Shown here: positions 17,091 through 25,152 of the stretch, piece after piece | Layout: each line of letters begins with the position of its first letter | Position numbering within the stretch: the first letter of the stretch is position 1 | NCBI RefSeq assembly: GCF_018682675.1 | Contig: NZ_JAFMTR010000051.1 | Location: forward strand, 24,403-88,402 | Length of the DNA stretch: 64,000 nucleotides | Direction: 5' to 3' | Source: Sphingopyxis soli | GTDB lineage: Bacteria; Pseudomonadota; Alphaproteobacteria; Sphingomonadales; Sphingomonadaceae | Translations under genes and position numbers: made by a program | Notes under the pieces: model-generated | Database searches by the model: none | What the model saw: the letters and a program-made list of their open reading frames with translations, nothing else | Told to the model about the DNA's origin: nothing

Positions 17091-17780
17091 ATGACTGCAC
17101 CTTTCATCGATCTCAGCGTTCATCACAACCCCAAGGGTCTGTCCGATCGCGTCGCCTATGGCTTCACCAAGGTCCTGCGCTGGTGCGCCGACACCTTTTT
17201 CGCCGAGCGTTACGGACACCGCGCTGTCGTCTTGGAAACGGTCGCTGCGGTTCCGGGGATGGTGGGCGCGACAATCAACCATCTCGCCTGTCTCCGCCGC
17301 ATGTGCGACGACAAGGGCTGGATCAAGACGCTCATGGACGAGGCCGAGAATGAGCGCATGCACCTCATGACCTTCATCGAGATTTCCAAGCCGACGCTCT
17401 TCGAACGGGCCGTAATCATCGGCGTGCAATGGGTGTTCTATATCTGCTTCTTCGCGCTCTACCTGATCAGTTCCAAGACGGCGCACCGCGTCGTGGGCTA
17501 TTTCGAGGAAGAGGCGGTGATCAGCTACACGCATTATCTCGCCGAGATCGACGAAGGCCGCAGCGCCAATGTGCCGGCACCGAAAATCGCGAAGGACTAT
17601 TGGGGCCTCCCCGCCGATGCGACGCTACGCGATGTCGTCCTGGTGGTTCGCGCCGACGAAGCGCACCACCGCGACGTCAACCACGGCTTCGCCAACGAGC
17701 TTGCCGGCCTGCCCGTCGGCCCGGTGGCCGAGTGCCCGCCGCACGTGACGCTGGAACCCAACTGGAAGAAGGCTGCCTGA
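17091..17780 (+). CDS. aox: Alternative oxidase (cyanide/NO-insensitive ubiquinol oxidase)
   Basis: This 229-residue diiron oxidase has all six expected metal ligands: E49 ([11 protein letters not shown]), E88 and H91 (NERMHL), E140 ([13 protein letters not shown]), E190 and H193 (ADEAHHRD). Hydrophobic stretches around 50-68 and 107-128 match the monotopic membrane face. It oxidises ubiquinol and reduces O2 to water without pumping protons, and the family is resistant to NO and cyanide. It is divergent from the fixL-like gene and followed by a receiver protein and two globins, which points to a respiratory stress role. Confidence 0.95.
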   Translation: MTAPFIDLSVHHNPKGLSDRVAYGFTKVLRWCADTFFAERYGHRAVVLETVAAVPGMVGATINHLACLRRMCDDKGWIKTLMDEAENERMHLMTFIEISKPTLFERAVIIGVQWVFYICFFALYLISSKTAHRVVGYFEEEAVISYTHYLAEIDEGRSANVPAPKIAKDYWGLPADATLRDVVLVVRADEAHHRDVNHGFANELAGLPVGPVAECPPHVTLEPNWKKAA

Positions 17781-17808
17781 CCGCGGCTCCGGGCAACGGA
17801 GGAAGGAC

Positions 17809-18153
17809 ATGGACCACCCTGTGATACTCTTCGCGAGCGATCCTGCCCTTCTTTCCGCACTCCGGTTTTCGCTGACGCTCGAAGGGTTCGACGTTCGCGG
17901 CGACGCCGAACGCCCCACAAGCCGAATGTGCCTGGTCATCGACCAGGGTTTTCGCGGCGACGGACTGGCATGGCTCGCCAGCCTCCGCGCGGAGGGGAAC
18001 GCGTCGCCGGCCATTCTGCTTGTGACGCACCCTGACCGCACCCTCCGCGCCTCCGCCGCGGCGCTCGGCGCCCGGCTGATCGAAAAGCCGCTGACGGGCG
18101 ACGAACTGACGGACGCCCTGACCGATATCCTGACCTATCATCCCGCCGCCTGA
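17809..18153 (+). CDS. Single-domain receiver protein, atypical acidic pocket
   Basis: This 114-residue protein is a bare receiver fold with phospho-acceptor D45 (CLVIDQG), T73 (LLVTHPD) and K93 (LIEKPL). The usual acidic pair after the first strand is reduced to one Asp (D11 in FASDP), which may alter Mg2+ binding or phosphorylation. No output domain follows. The ribosome site GGAGGAAGG is strong. Sitting between aox and the globin genes, it could be a phosphate sink or connector for the neighbouring FixL-like kinase. Confidence 0.8.
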   Translation: MDHPVILFASDPALLSALRFSLTLEGFDVRGDAERPTSRMCLVIDQGFRGDGLAWLASLRAEGNASPAILLVTHPDRTLRASAAALGARLIEKPLTGDELTDALTDILTYHPAA

Positions 18154-18188
18154 CAGCCGCGGCACCAATCGAGACAAAGGAACACAGC

Positions 18189-18638
18189 ATGCGCACCGCC
18201 TCTCCCCATGCCATGACCATCGTCAAATCGACCGCGCCGGCACTTGAGAAGCATGGCGTCGAGATCACTACCGCCATGTACGCGCGGCTCTTTCGGGATC
18301 CCGCCATCGAGGCCCTGTTCGACAAGGCCGCGCAGAGCAGCGGCGAGCAGCCGCGACGGCTTGCCGGTGCGATCCTTGCCTACGCCCGCAACATCGACAA
18401 GCTCGCGAACCTTCGCCCGGCCGTCTCGCGAATGGTCGCGCGCCATGTCGAAACCGGCGTCAAGGCCGAGCATTATCCCTATGTCGCCGAAGCCTTGCTT
18501 CCTGCGATCCGCGATGTACTCGGCCCCGATGTCGCGACCGACGAGGTGCTGGCGGCCTGGGGCGAAGCCTATTGGATGCTCGCCGACATTCTCATCGCCG
18601 CAGAGGCGCAAGCCTATGAAGACGCCGTGGCGGCCTGA
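18189..18638 (+). CDS. Flavohaemoglobin-type single-domain globin
   Basis: This 149-residue globin lacks the reductase half of flavohaemoglobin. The proximal His is H86 (ARHVETG). The distal residues match flavohaemoglobin/Vgb: Tyr B10 at Y31 (TAMYARLF) and Gln E7 at Q54 (GEQPRRL). This pocket is associated with O2 binding and NO dioxygenation when an electron donor is available. It is encoded 35 bp after the receiver gene and 1 bp before the truncated globin gene, so they are likely co-transcribed. Confidence 0.9.
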   Translation: MRTASPHAMTIVKSTAPALEKHGVEITTAMYARLFRDPAIEALFDKAAQSSGEQPRRLAGAILAYARNIDKLANLRPAVSRMVARHVETGVKAEHYPYVAEALLPAIRDVLGPDVATDEVLAAWGEAYWMLADILIAAEAQAYEDAVAA

Positions 18639-18639
18639 T

Positions 18640-19035
18640 ATGGAAGACAGGATGAGACTTGAGCTCTCGGAGCAGGACCTCACGAAACTCGTTCCGGAAT
18701 TTTACGCGCGCGTCAGGGCCGATCCGGTTCTGGGTCCAATTTTCGATGGCGCAATCGACGACTGGGACGAGCATATTGAAAAGTTGCAGGCCTTCTGGTC
18801 GTCCGTCATGCTCACGAGCGGGCGGTATAAGGGGCAACCGATGGTCGCCCATCTGCGCCACGAAGGCGCCATGAGTGCGGCCAATTTCGACCGCTGGCTC
18901 GCCTTGTGGCAAAAGACGACGGGGGATATTCTCGACCCGGACAATGCAGCCGCACTTCAGGCGAAGGCGGCGCGGATCGCCGAGAGCTTGCAGCTTGGCG
19001 TCCAGTTTCAGAGCGAACGATTGGCGAGATCGTGA
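18640..19035 (+). CDS. Group III truncated haemoglobin (Ctb-like)
   Basis: This 131-residue trHb3 has Tyr B10 at Y22 (EFYARVRADP), His E7 at H45 (WDEHIEKL), the FW pair at 52-53 and proximal His H71 (GQPMVAHL). These correspond to residues of Campylobacter Ctb, which is induced by nitrosative stress. The ATG at 18640 follows the previous stop by one base, and the end overlaps the YeaR-like gene by 4 bp (GTGA). The tight packing supports one nitrosative/oxygen-stress transcript. Confidence 0.9.
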   Translation: MEDRMRLELSEQDLTKLVPEFYARVRADPVLGPIFDGAIDDWDEHIEKLQAFWSSVMLTSGRYKGQPMVAHLRHEGAMSAANFDRWLALWQKTTGDILDPDNAAALQAKAARIAESLQLGVQFQSERLARS

Positions 19036-19319
19036 CGAAAGCCTTGCCCGCCGGTCTGCAATCCTACAAGCGGACCGCCACATTCACCGAAGCGACGACA
19101 CCCGCCGCCTTGATGAACGATCATTCGACGAAAGAGGGCGTCTGGGGCTTGATTCACGTCGAAGAGGGCAGCTTGTACTATCTGGTGACCGATAGCCAGC
19201 GCCAGTCCTCCCAACAAATCCTGACATCCGATTGTGGTCCAGGCATTGTGGAACCGACGATAATACACAAGGTGGAGATCATCGGGCGGGTGCGGTTCTT
19301 CGTCGAGTTTCTGCGCTGA
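19032..19319 (+). CDS. YeaR/DUF1971-family small cupin
   Basis: This 95-residue protein starts at GTG 19032, overlapping the trHb stop. The sequence (LPAGLQSYKRTATF near the start, EGVWGLIHVEEGSLYYLV in the middle, IIGRVRFFVEFLR at the end) matches the DUF1971 cupin family, which includes E. coli YeaR. yeaR is known as a nitrate/NO-induced gene; its biochemical role is unsettled. Its place at the end of an oxidase/globin operon reinforces an NO-stress theme. Confidence 0.82.
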   Translation: MTKALPAGLQSYKRTATFTEATTPAALMNDHSTKEGVWGLIHVEEGSLYYLVTDSQRQSSQQILTSDCGPGIVEPTIIHKVEIIGRVRFFVEFLR

Positions 19320-19473
19320 GGCATCGAGGCAGCGGCTGGCCGGGAGCCGACTGGCAGCTTTGCATTGCGGTACCAGGTAAGCGGACGAAAGTAGCTATTA
19401 TGACCGTCACCACGGGTTCCGGGCCAGCGATTGGCGGTCGCGCCGCAGCCAGTCTTCTGCATTCGCGGCACTC

Positions 19474-21213
19474 TCAATTGCGCCGATCTTCGGCAATTCG
19501 ATGAAATTTTCGTGCCTTCAAAAGGTCCTGCCGCGAGAGAATTCCAACCACTCGCCGGGAAACGGGCTCGACGATAGGAATCCGGCCAAATCCGGTCTCG
19601 ACGATCAAATCGGCGATCGCACCGATTGGCGCGTCCGGGTAAGCAAAAGGCAGGCCGGCATCGGAAATGGCGTCGGACAATGTCGCCGTGAGGAGCGTCT
19701 CGCCCGCTTGCCAGCGCAGCGCATCGGTGCGCGACACAAGTCCGATCAGACTGCCCTCCTCATCGACAATGGGATAGCTTCGATGCGTAGCGCGGGTCTG
19801 GAAGAAGTCGAGCGCCTCGCCTACACGCAGATCGCCTTTCAGCGTGGCGGGATCGCGTGTCATGATCTGATCGGCCTGGAACAGCGCTAGCGGATCGACG
19901 CTATATTCCTGAACGATGTGGCGGCCGCGGCGCGCGATCTTCTCGGTCAGGATCGATCGCCGGATGAGCAGCACGCTGACCGCATAGGCGGAACCCGCGG
20001 CAGCGACGGTAAAGGGTAGCGCATCGAAATGTCCGGTTACCTCGGCCGCGAAGAGTGCGCCCATCAGCGGTGCTCTCATCGCGCCGCTCAAAATGCCTGC
20101 CATACCGATCATCGCCCAGAAGCCGGCGTCGCCCGGCAACATCTGCCCCGCAAGGTATCCGGCTGCTCCGCCCAGGATCAGCAGCGGTGCCAGCACGCCG
20201 CCGGACGTGCCCGAACCGAGCGCGATCAGCCAGACGAGCGCCTTGACGACCATCAGCGCGATAACGACCCGGAGCGCGAGCGAGCTATCGAGCAGCGCCT
20301 GAATGCTCGCATAGCCGGCCCCGAGAACATGCTTGTCGATCAGGCCGCCGATACCCACCGCAACCGCGCCTATGGCAGGCCACCACATCCAGTGGACGGG
20401 TAGCCGCTGGAACAGGTCCTCGGTTAGATAGAGCGTCGACGAGATGAATGCCGAAAGGAGGCCGGTGACGATGCCGATCGCAGCAGCTCCACCGGCCAAT
20501 TCCGCCGATGCGGGCATCGCCGCGTCAAAGGGAAACATCGGTCCAACGCCGATAAGCGATGGCCGCGCCGTCCACGCGACAAGAACCGCGGCGACGAGCG
20601 GCACGAAGCTGCGCGGCTTCCATTCGAAGAGGAGAACTTCGATCGCGAGCAGGATCGCAGCGAGCGGGGTGTTGAAAATGGCCGTCATGCCGGCGGCGGC
20701 GCCGGCCACCAGTAACGTCTTGCGCTCCGCGGCGCTCAACCGGAAGCGCTGCGCAAAGAGCGAGCCGATGGCGCCCCCCGTCATGATGATCGGCCCCTCC
20801 GCACCGAAGGGGCCGCCGCTGCCGATCGAGATTGCCGAAGAAACCGGCTTCAAGACAGCGACCTTCAGCGACAGGCGGCTCTCGCCGAATAGGATCGCCT
20901 CGATCGCCTCTGGGATGCCGTGGCCCCTGATCTTGTCTGAGCCGAACCGTGCCATGACGCCAACGAACAGGCTTCCGAGAACAGGGACGAACATCGTACC
21001 GAACCCGAGCGCCGAATCGATAATCTCGGTCGGCGCGGTGGACAGACGACCGAACCAGAACAGGTTCGTCATCAATGCGATCGCCCTAATGAGGAGCCAC
21101 GCCCCGCCCGTCGCTCCAATGCCCACAACCAGTGCCATCACCGCCAGAAGCAGCATCCGGCGATCCGCGCTATGATCGGCCAGACGGTGGCGCCTGTCTG
21201 CGTGGGCGGGCAT
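19474..21213 (-). CDS. CLC-family chloride channel/transporter with CBS domains
   Basis: This 579-residue protein shows CLC selectivity-filter motifs: GSGGPFGAEGPI, whose EGP glutamate is the gating residue of Cl-/H+ exchangers, and GSGTSGGVLAPLL. About ten or more membrane helices are followed by two CBS repeats (DQIMTRDPATL..., then FAYPDAPIGAIADLIVETGFGRIP). I chose ATG 21213 with a GGAG site 7 bp upstream; an upstream ATG at 21249 enters the MarR operator region. The gating Glu suggests a proton-coupled anion antiporter, possibly carrying chloride, nitrate or fluoride. It is divergent from a MarR gene. Confidence 0.93.
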   Translation of the reverse strand: MPAHADRRHRLADHSADRRMLLLAVMALVVGIGATGGAWLLIRAIALMTNLFWFGRLSTAPTEIIDSALGFGTMFVPVLGSLFVGVMARFGSDKIRGHGIPEAIEAILFGESRLSLKVAVLKPVSSAISIGSGGPFGAEGPIIMTGGAIGSLFAQRFRLSAAERKTLLVAGAAAGMTAIFNTPLAAILLAIEVLLFEWKPRSFVPLVAAVLVAWTARPSLIGVGPMFPFDAAMPASAELAGGAAAIGIVTGLLSAFISSTLYLTEDLFQRLPVHWMWWPAIGAVAVGIGGLIDKHVLGAGYASIQALLDSSLALRVVIALMVVKALVWLIALGSGTSGGVLAPLLILGGAAGYLAGQMLPGDAGFWAMIGMAGILSGAMRAPLMGALFAAEVTGHFDALPFTVAAAGSAYAVSVLLIRRSILTEKIARRGRHIVQEYSVDPLALFQADQIMTRDPATLKGDLRVGEALDFFQTRATHRSYPIVDEEGSLIGLVSRTDALRWQAGETLLTATLSDAISDAGLPFAYPDAPIGAIADLIVETGFGRIPIVEPVSRRVVGILSRQDLLKARKFHRIAEDRRN

Positions 21214-21250
21214 AGACAAACTCCGGATGAACAGTGAGAGGCCGCCCATT

Positions 21251-21267
21251 ATGTCGTATTACGATAT
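21251..21267. promoter_or_regulatory. Palindrome between CLC and marR genes
   Basis: TCGTA-T-TACGA (21254-21264) is a perfect 5-bp-arm palindrome that extends imperfectly to AT...AT at 21251-21267, an arrangement typical of MarR sites. It lies 38 bp from the CLC start and 22 bp from the marR start, so a bound MarR could control both. Confidence 0.55.
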
Positions 21268-21288
21268 TTCTCAATCCCGTTTCGCTCG

Positions 21289-21702
21289 ATGAGCAAAGAT
21301 CCTGCCGCGCTCGATGACGCCGATTATGCGGCGCTGGCCGATTTCCGTGCGACGATCCGCATTTTTCTCGCGTTCAGCGAAGGCGAAGCCGCCAAGGCCG
21401 GCCTCTCCCCCAGGCAGCATCAAGCGCTGCTCGCGATACGCGGCGTACCGCGCGGCGAAGCCACCGTCGGCTATCTCGCGCAGCGCCTGATTCTGCGGCC
21501 GCACACCGTATCGGAGCTGGCGAAGCGGCTTTCGGCTCTGGGACTGCTGGCCGGCGAAGCCCCCCAGGGCGATCGCCGCAAACTCGTGTTGCACCTGACG
21601 CCCAAGGCCGAAAATCTGCTGCGGGCACTGTCGGCGGCGCATCAGCAGGAGATACGGCGCATCAAGCCGTTGCTTTCCGACCTCCTCGACAGGTTCGGAT
21701 GA
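21289..21702 (+). CDS. MarR-family transcriptional regulator
   Basis: This 137-residue winged-helix regulator has a recognition region VGYLAQRLILRPHTVSELAK and the wing motif DRRKLVLHLT (the conserved D-R of MarR proteins). It is divergent from the CLC gene, with a palindrome between them, and lies 117 bp before the HPP gene. It probably controls the CLC gene and itself. Confidence 0.9.
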   Translation: MSKDPAALDDADYAALADFRATIRIFLAFSEGEAAKAGLSPRQHQALLAIRGVPRGEATVGYLAQRLILRPHTVSELAKRLSALGLLAGEAPQGDRRKLVLHLTPKAENLLRALSAAHQQEIRRIKPLLSDLLDRFG

Positions 21703-21819
21703 TCGCGCGCAAGCAACCGACGAAGACTGGGCGCTTCATGCCGCACAAATAATGCTTTCTTTGCGGACGATCGGCGATGCGCCAAGGCGCGCGCCGGATA
21801 TATTCAAGGGTCTTCTCCT

Positions 21820-22548
21820 GTGCGTTTCGATTGGTTGCGTTTCCATCCACGGCTAGCCGGTGCCCGGTCGAGCGATCGTCTGGCGGCATCACTGGGAGCA
21901 CTTGCGGCTATCCTAATTGTCGCGTTGACGAGCGCTGCGCTGTTGGCGAGCCTCACTCCGATATGGCTTGTCGCACCGATCGGCGCATCGGCGGTCCTCG
22001 TGTTTGCCGTGCCCGCCAGCCCGCTGGCTCAACCCTGGCCCGTGATCGGGGGCAATATTCTGTCGGCACTGGCAGGCGTCGTCGTGGCAAATTCCGCAAC
22101 CTCGCACGAGTTGGCTGCAGCCCTCGCGGTCGGGCTTGCGATTGCCGTCATGTCTATGGCGCGCTGCCTCCACCCACCCGGAGGTGCTGCCGCCCTCACC
22201 GCCGTCATAGGCGGACCAGCGGTTCACGCGCTCGGCTGGAACTTTCCCATTCTGGCGGTCGGACTGAATTCCATCCTTCTGGTCGCGGCAGGAATTGCGT
22301 TTCACCGCTTCTCGGGCCATTCCTATCCCCACCGCGCGATCCCTGCTTCAGGCAACTTCCAATCGATTGATCGAAGAAGCCTCGATGCTGCCGATGTCGA
22401 AGCCGTGCTCGACGAGCTCGGTGAGTCCTTCGATATCGACATCGATGATCTCGCAGTGATCGTCCGTGCTGTCGAACGGCGCGCCGCAACACGAGAGCAA
22501 CTCTTGGGCGAAACCGGCCAGCGCTCGTATATCAGCCGCGCTGCCTGA
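21820..22548 (+). CDS. HPP-family integral membrane protein
   Basis: This 242-residue protein has four to five hydrophobic helices in residues about 25-165 and the family signature HPPGGAAALTAV. A hydrophilic C-terminal tail (DAADVEAVLDELGESFDIDIDD) looks cytosolic. It begins at GTG 21820 with AAGGG upstream. HPP proteins of plants and cyanobacteria have been linked to nitrite transport. With an adjacent CLC channel and the upstream NO-related genes, a role in nitrite or anion handling is plausible, but this is inference. Confidence 0.85.
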   Translation: MRFDWLRFHPRLAGARSSDRLAASLGALAAILIVALTSAALLASLTPIWLVAPIGASAVLVFAVPASPLAQPWPVIGGNILSALAGVVVANSATSHELAAALAVGLAIAVMSMARCLHPPGGAAALTAVIGGPAVHALGWNFPILAVGLNSILLVAAGIAFHRFSGHSYPHRAIPASGNFQSIDRRSLDAADVEAVLDELGESFDIDIDDLAVIVRAVERRAATREQLLGETGQRSYISRAA

Positions 22549-23109
22549 TCTGGCTGCGCAAACGGGACGGCAGCACCTGCTTGCGTGAGATGAAGAATGC
22601 CACCAAACCGGATATGAAGCAAATGACTATGAGGCGGCAGCGAGAGCTGAAGCGCGCTAGCTAGAGCGCGAGTGGCGAGAAGACCCGTACTGGCCGATGG
22701 CGGACGGTCTGCAGCTAGGGCAGTCATTGTCAAAAGCGGATATTGCGGAACACGCTGCTTCTGGAAACGGATGTTCCCTTTTTCATGATGCCGAGAGCGG
22801 GCAGATTCCGTAGTCGATATTGCCTTCGCTTCGATCAACAAGTCGACGTCTTATGGCCCGCCGCATTTGCCGGACCTTGACGCTGCGCGATCGAGGAGGT
22901 CGAGGCGATCGTGCATACGGCCGACCCGAAAGTGCCGGTCGCCCTTGTGTCGGAGGCGATGGCGGCAACCCGATGGTCAGGCGCTGCTCAGACAGGCCCG
23001 TGGCGGCGACACGCGGATATTCCAGAAAGAGGCCCCGCTCGGCATAAGCGGCGGTAGAGCAAGCCACGCGCCCGGCGCAACCAATGCGAGGAGAGATAAC
23101 GTGTGACTT
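22549..23109. other. 561-bp region without a convincing gene, possible decayed ORF
   Basis: No ORF here looks intact. Between about 22805 and 23060 the plus strand reads as protein-like pieces in two different frames (for example YGPPHLPDLDAA, then EEVEAIVHTADPKVPVALVS), as a frameshifted remnant would. I recognise no family. This gap separates the NO/anion block from the sugar locus. Confidence 0.35.
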
Positions 23110-25152
23110 TCATAGGTCGGGACTGAGCCGCATCGCCGCGCCGCCGCCCGGCGCGAGCCATAGGCGGTAGTGGTCGCCCTTCTTCACCTTGACCATGTCA
23201 TAGGCGATCCGGTGCCGCGCGTCGGTCAGATAGGTCGCGCCCTCGCCATCCTTATAGACCTTCGCGGTGTAGGTCTTGCCGGGTTCGAGAAAGTCGAAGC
23301 TCAGGTCGAGGGTCCGTTCGGTCGCATCGTTGACCCCGCCGACATACCAGTCCGCACTCGCACCATCCTTGCGCGCGAAGATCGCAAAATCGCCGACTTC
23401 TCCAGCGATCAGGTGGCTTTGCGACCAGTCGGCCGGAACCTTGGAAATGAAATCGAGCTCGCGCGGAAATTTCTCCAGCGTTTCGGGAAAATCGGCCGCC
23501 ATCTGGATCGGCGAATAGATGGCGAGATAGAGGCCGAGCTGCTTCGCCAGCGTCGAAGCAAGCGGTGTATGGTTCGCCCCCTCGAGGCTGAGCACCCCGG
23601 GGGTGAAGTCCATCGGACCCGACAGCATCCGCGTATAGACGAGCGTCGGTTCGTGATCGGGACCGTTGGCGAAGGCGCCCCAGGCATTATATTCCATGCC
23701 CCGGGCACCTTCGCGTGCGACCCAGTTGGGATAGGTGCGGCGAAGGCCGGTGTCCTTGACCGGCTCGTGCGGATTCACCGCGATATGATATTTAGCCGCG
23801 GTCTCGACGACCTTCAGATGATGATGCACCTGTCGCTGGCCGTCGTGCCATTCCATCGCGACGCTGTCGGGGGTGTCGCCCGGCGCGATGATGCCGCCCG
23901 CGTCGGCGACATAGCCGGTCTTGATCGTCCCGACGCCAAGCCGCCCGTAAAGCCTCATCGCATCGTCGAGCTGCGCCTCGTAAACCTTTATATTCCCGCC
24001 GGTTTCATGATGCCCGATCAGCTGGACATGCTTCGCGCGGGCATAGTCGGTGACCGCCTTCAAGTCGAAATCGGGGGTCGCCTCGGTAAAGCTGAACTCG
24101 TCGCCGTGGCCGAACCAGTTGCCGTTCCAGCCCTTGTTCCAGCCCTCGACCAGCACGCCGCCGAACCCGTGCTTCGCCGCGAAATCGATCGTCGCCTTCG
24201 TGCGTTCGGTCGTCGCGCCGTGCTTTGGCCCCTCGGCCCATGTCCAGTCGCCGCGGATCATCCCCCACCAGATGCCGACATATTTCATCGGCTTGAACCA
24301 GCTAACATCGCCCAGCTTGTTCGGTTCGTTGAGATTGAGCTCGAGGTCGCTTTCGACCAGCCCCGCCGCGCTGCCTGCAATACGGATCGTGCGCCACGGC
24401 GTCGCGAACGGAAGGTCGCGGACGACGCGCGGTCCTTTCGACGAAGGCGCCAGCGTGGCGCGGAATTTCTGCCCTTCGGCGCGCTTCAGCCACATCCCCG
24501 AATAGTCGACGAGCGCTGCCTCGTGGAACGACAGGTGCGTCCCGTCGTCGAGCCGCACGGTCATCGGCGTGTGCGCGGTGGCGACGGCATCGACCGGCGT
24601 CTTCTGATAGACTTGTTCGTACCGGTTCCACTCGCCGGCGGTGATCCACCACGCCGTGCCCTTGGGCACCAGGTCGAACTCGGTGATCTCGTCGGCTATT
24701 TTCGCGGTCTTGAGCCCCGCCTGTTCGGGGAGTTCGTAGCGAAAGCCGATGCCGTCGTCGAACAGGCGGAAACGGACGTTCATCGCGTGGCCGCCCCAGC
24801 TTTCGTTCTGGCGCAGGCGAACGAGCAGTTCATTGTGGTGGTCGCGCACAAAGCGGCGTTCGCCCCACGGCTGTTCCCAGCGGCTGTCGGCGCTGGCGCG
24901 CTCGACACCCTGAATCGCGAAGCCGCGTTGCAGGCCGATCCCGTCGGTGAGCAGGAAGCCGAGCTTCGACGGCGCGAACAGCAATTGCCCCTTGCGCGAC
25001 AGCGACCAGGTCGGGCGCTGGTCGTTGTCGGTCGCGACGGTCAGCACCAGGCTACCATCGGGCGAGGTCGCGGTGACCGACGCGGGCGCCTCCTGCGCGA
25101 AGGCGGGCGACGCGGCGAGAAGCGCGAGCGGGGCAAGGCGAAGCATGGACAT
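23110..25152 (-). CDS. GH97-family alpha-glucosidase (SusB-like), exported
   Basis: This 680-residue glycoside hydrolase has a cleavable signal peptide (MSMLRLAPLALLAASPAFAQ). The motifs match SusB of Bacteroides: a Glu in HHETG, a Glu in NPHEPVK, and a Glu 24 residues later in REGARGMEY. From memory these correspond to the inverting catalytic glutamates E439, E508 and E532, although the HHET-to-PHE spacing is about 11 residues longer here. It should release glucose from malto-oligosaccharides in the periplasm. The start overlaps the upstream GH13 stop by one base (TGATG). It is the last gene of the minus-strand sugar operon. Confidence 0.93.
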   Translation of the reverse strand: MSMLRLAPLALLAASPAFAQEAPASVTATSPDGSLVLTVATDNDQRPTWSLSRKGQLLFAPSKLGFLLTDGIGLQRGFAIQGVERASADSRWEQPWGERRFVRDHHNELLVRLRQNESWGGHAMNVRFRLFDDGIGFRYELPEQAGLKTAKIADEITEFDLVPKGTAWWITAGEWNRYEQVYQKTPVDAVATAHTPMTVRLDDGTHLSFHEAALVDYSGMWLKRAEGQKFRATLAPSSKGPRVVRDLPFATPWRTIRIAGSAAGLVESDLELNLNEPNKLGDVSWFKPMKYVGIWWGMIRGDWTWAEGPKHGATTERTKATIDFAAKHGFGGVLVEGWNKGWNGNWFGHGDEFSFTEATPDFDLKAVTDYARAKHVQLIGHHETGGNIKVYEAQLDDAMRLYGRLGVGTIKTGYVADAGGIIAPGDTPDSVAMEWHDGQRQVHHHLKVVETAAKYHIAVNPHEPVKDTGLRRTYPNWVAREGARGMEYNAWGAFANGPDHEPTLVYTRMLSGPMDFTPGVLSLEGANHTPLASTLAKQLGLYLAIYSPIQMAADFPETLEKFPRELDFISKVPADWSQSHLIAGEVGDFAIFARKDGASADWYVGGVNDATERTLDLSFDFLEPGKTYTAKVYKDGEGATYLTDARHRIAYDMVKVKKGDHYRLWLAPGGGAAMRLSPDL

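Noticed and set aside
16966..17100. Upstream in-frame extension of the FixL-like kinase to ATG 17100
   Set aside because: It would overlap the alternative oxidase start and consume the divergent promoter region, and the added residues have no recognisable domain.
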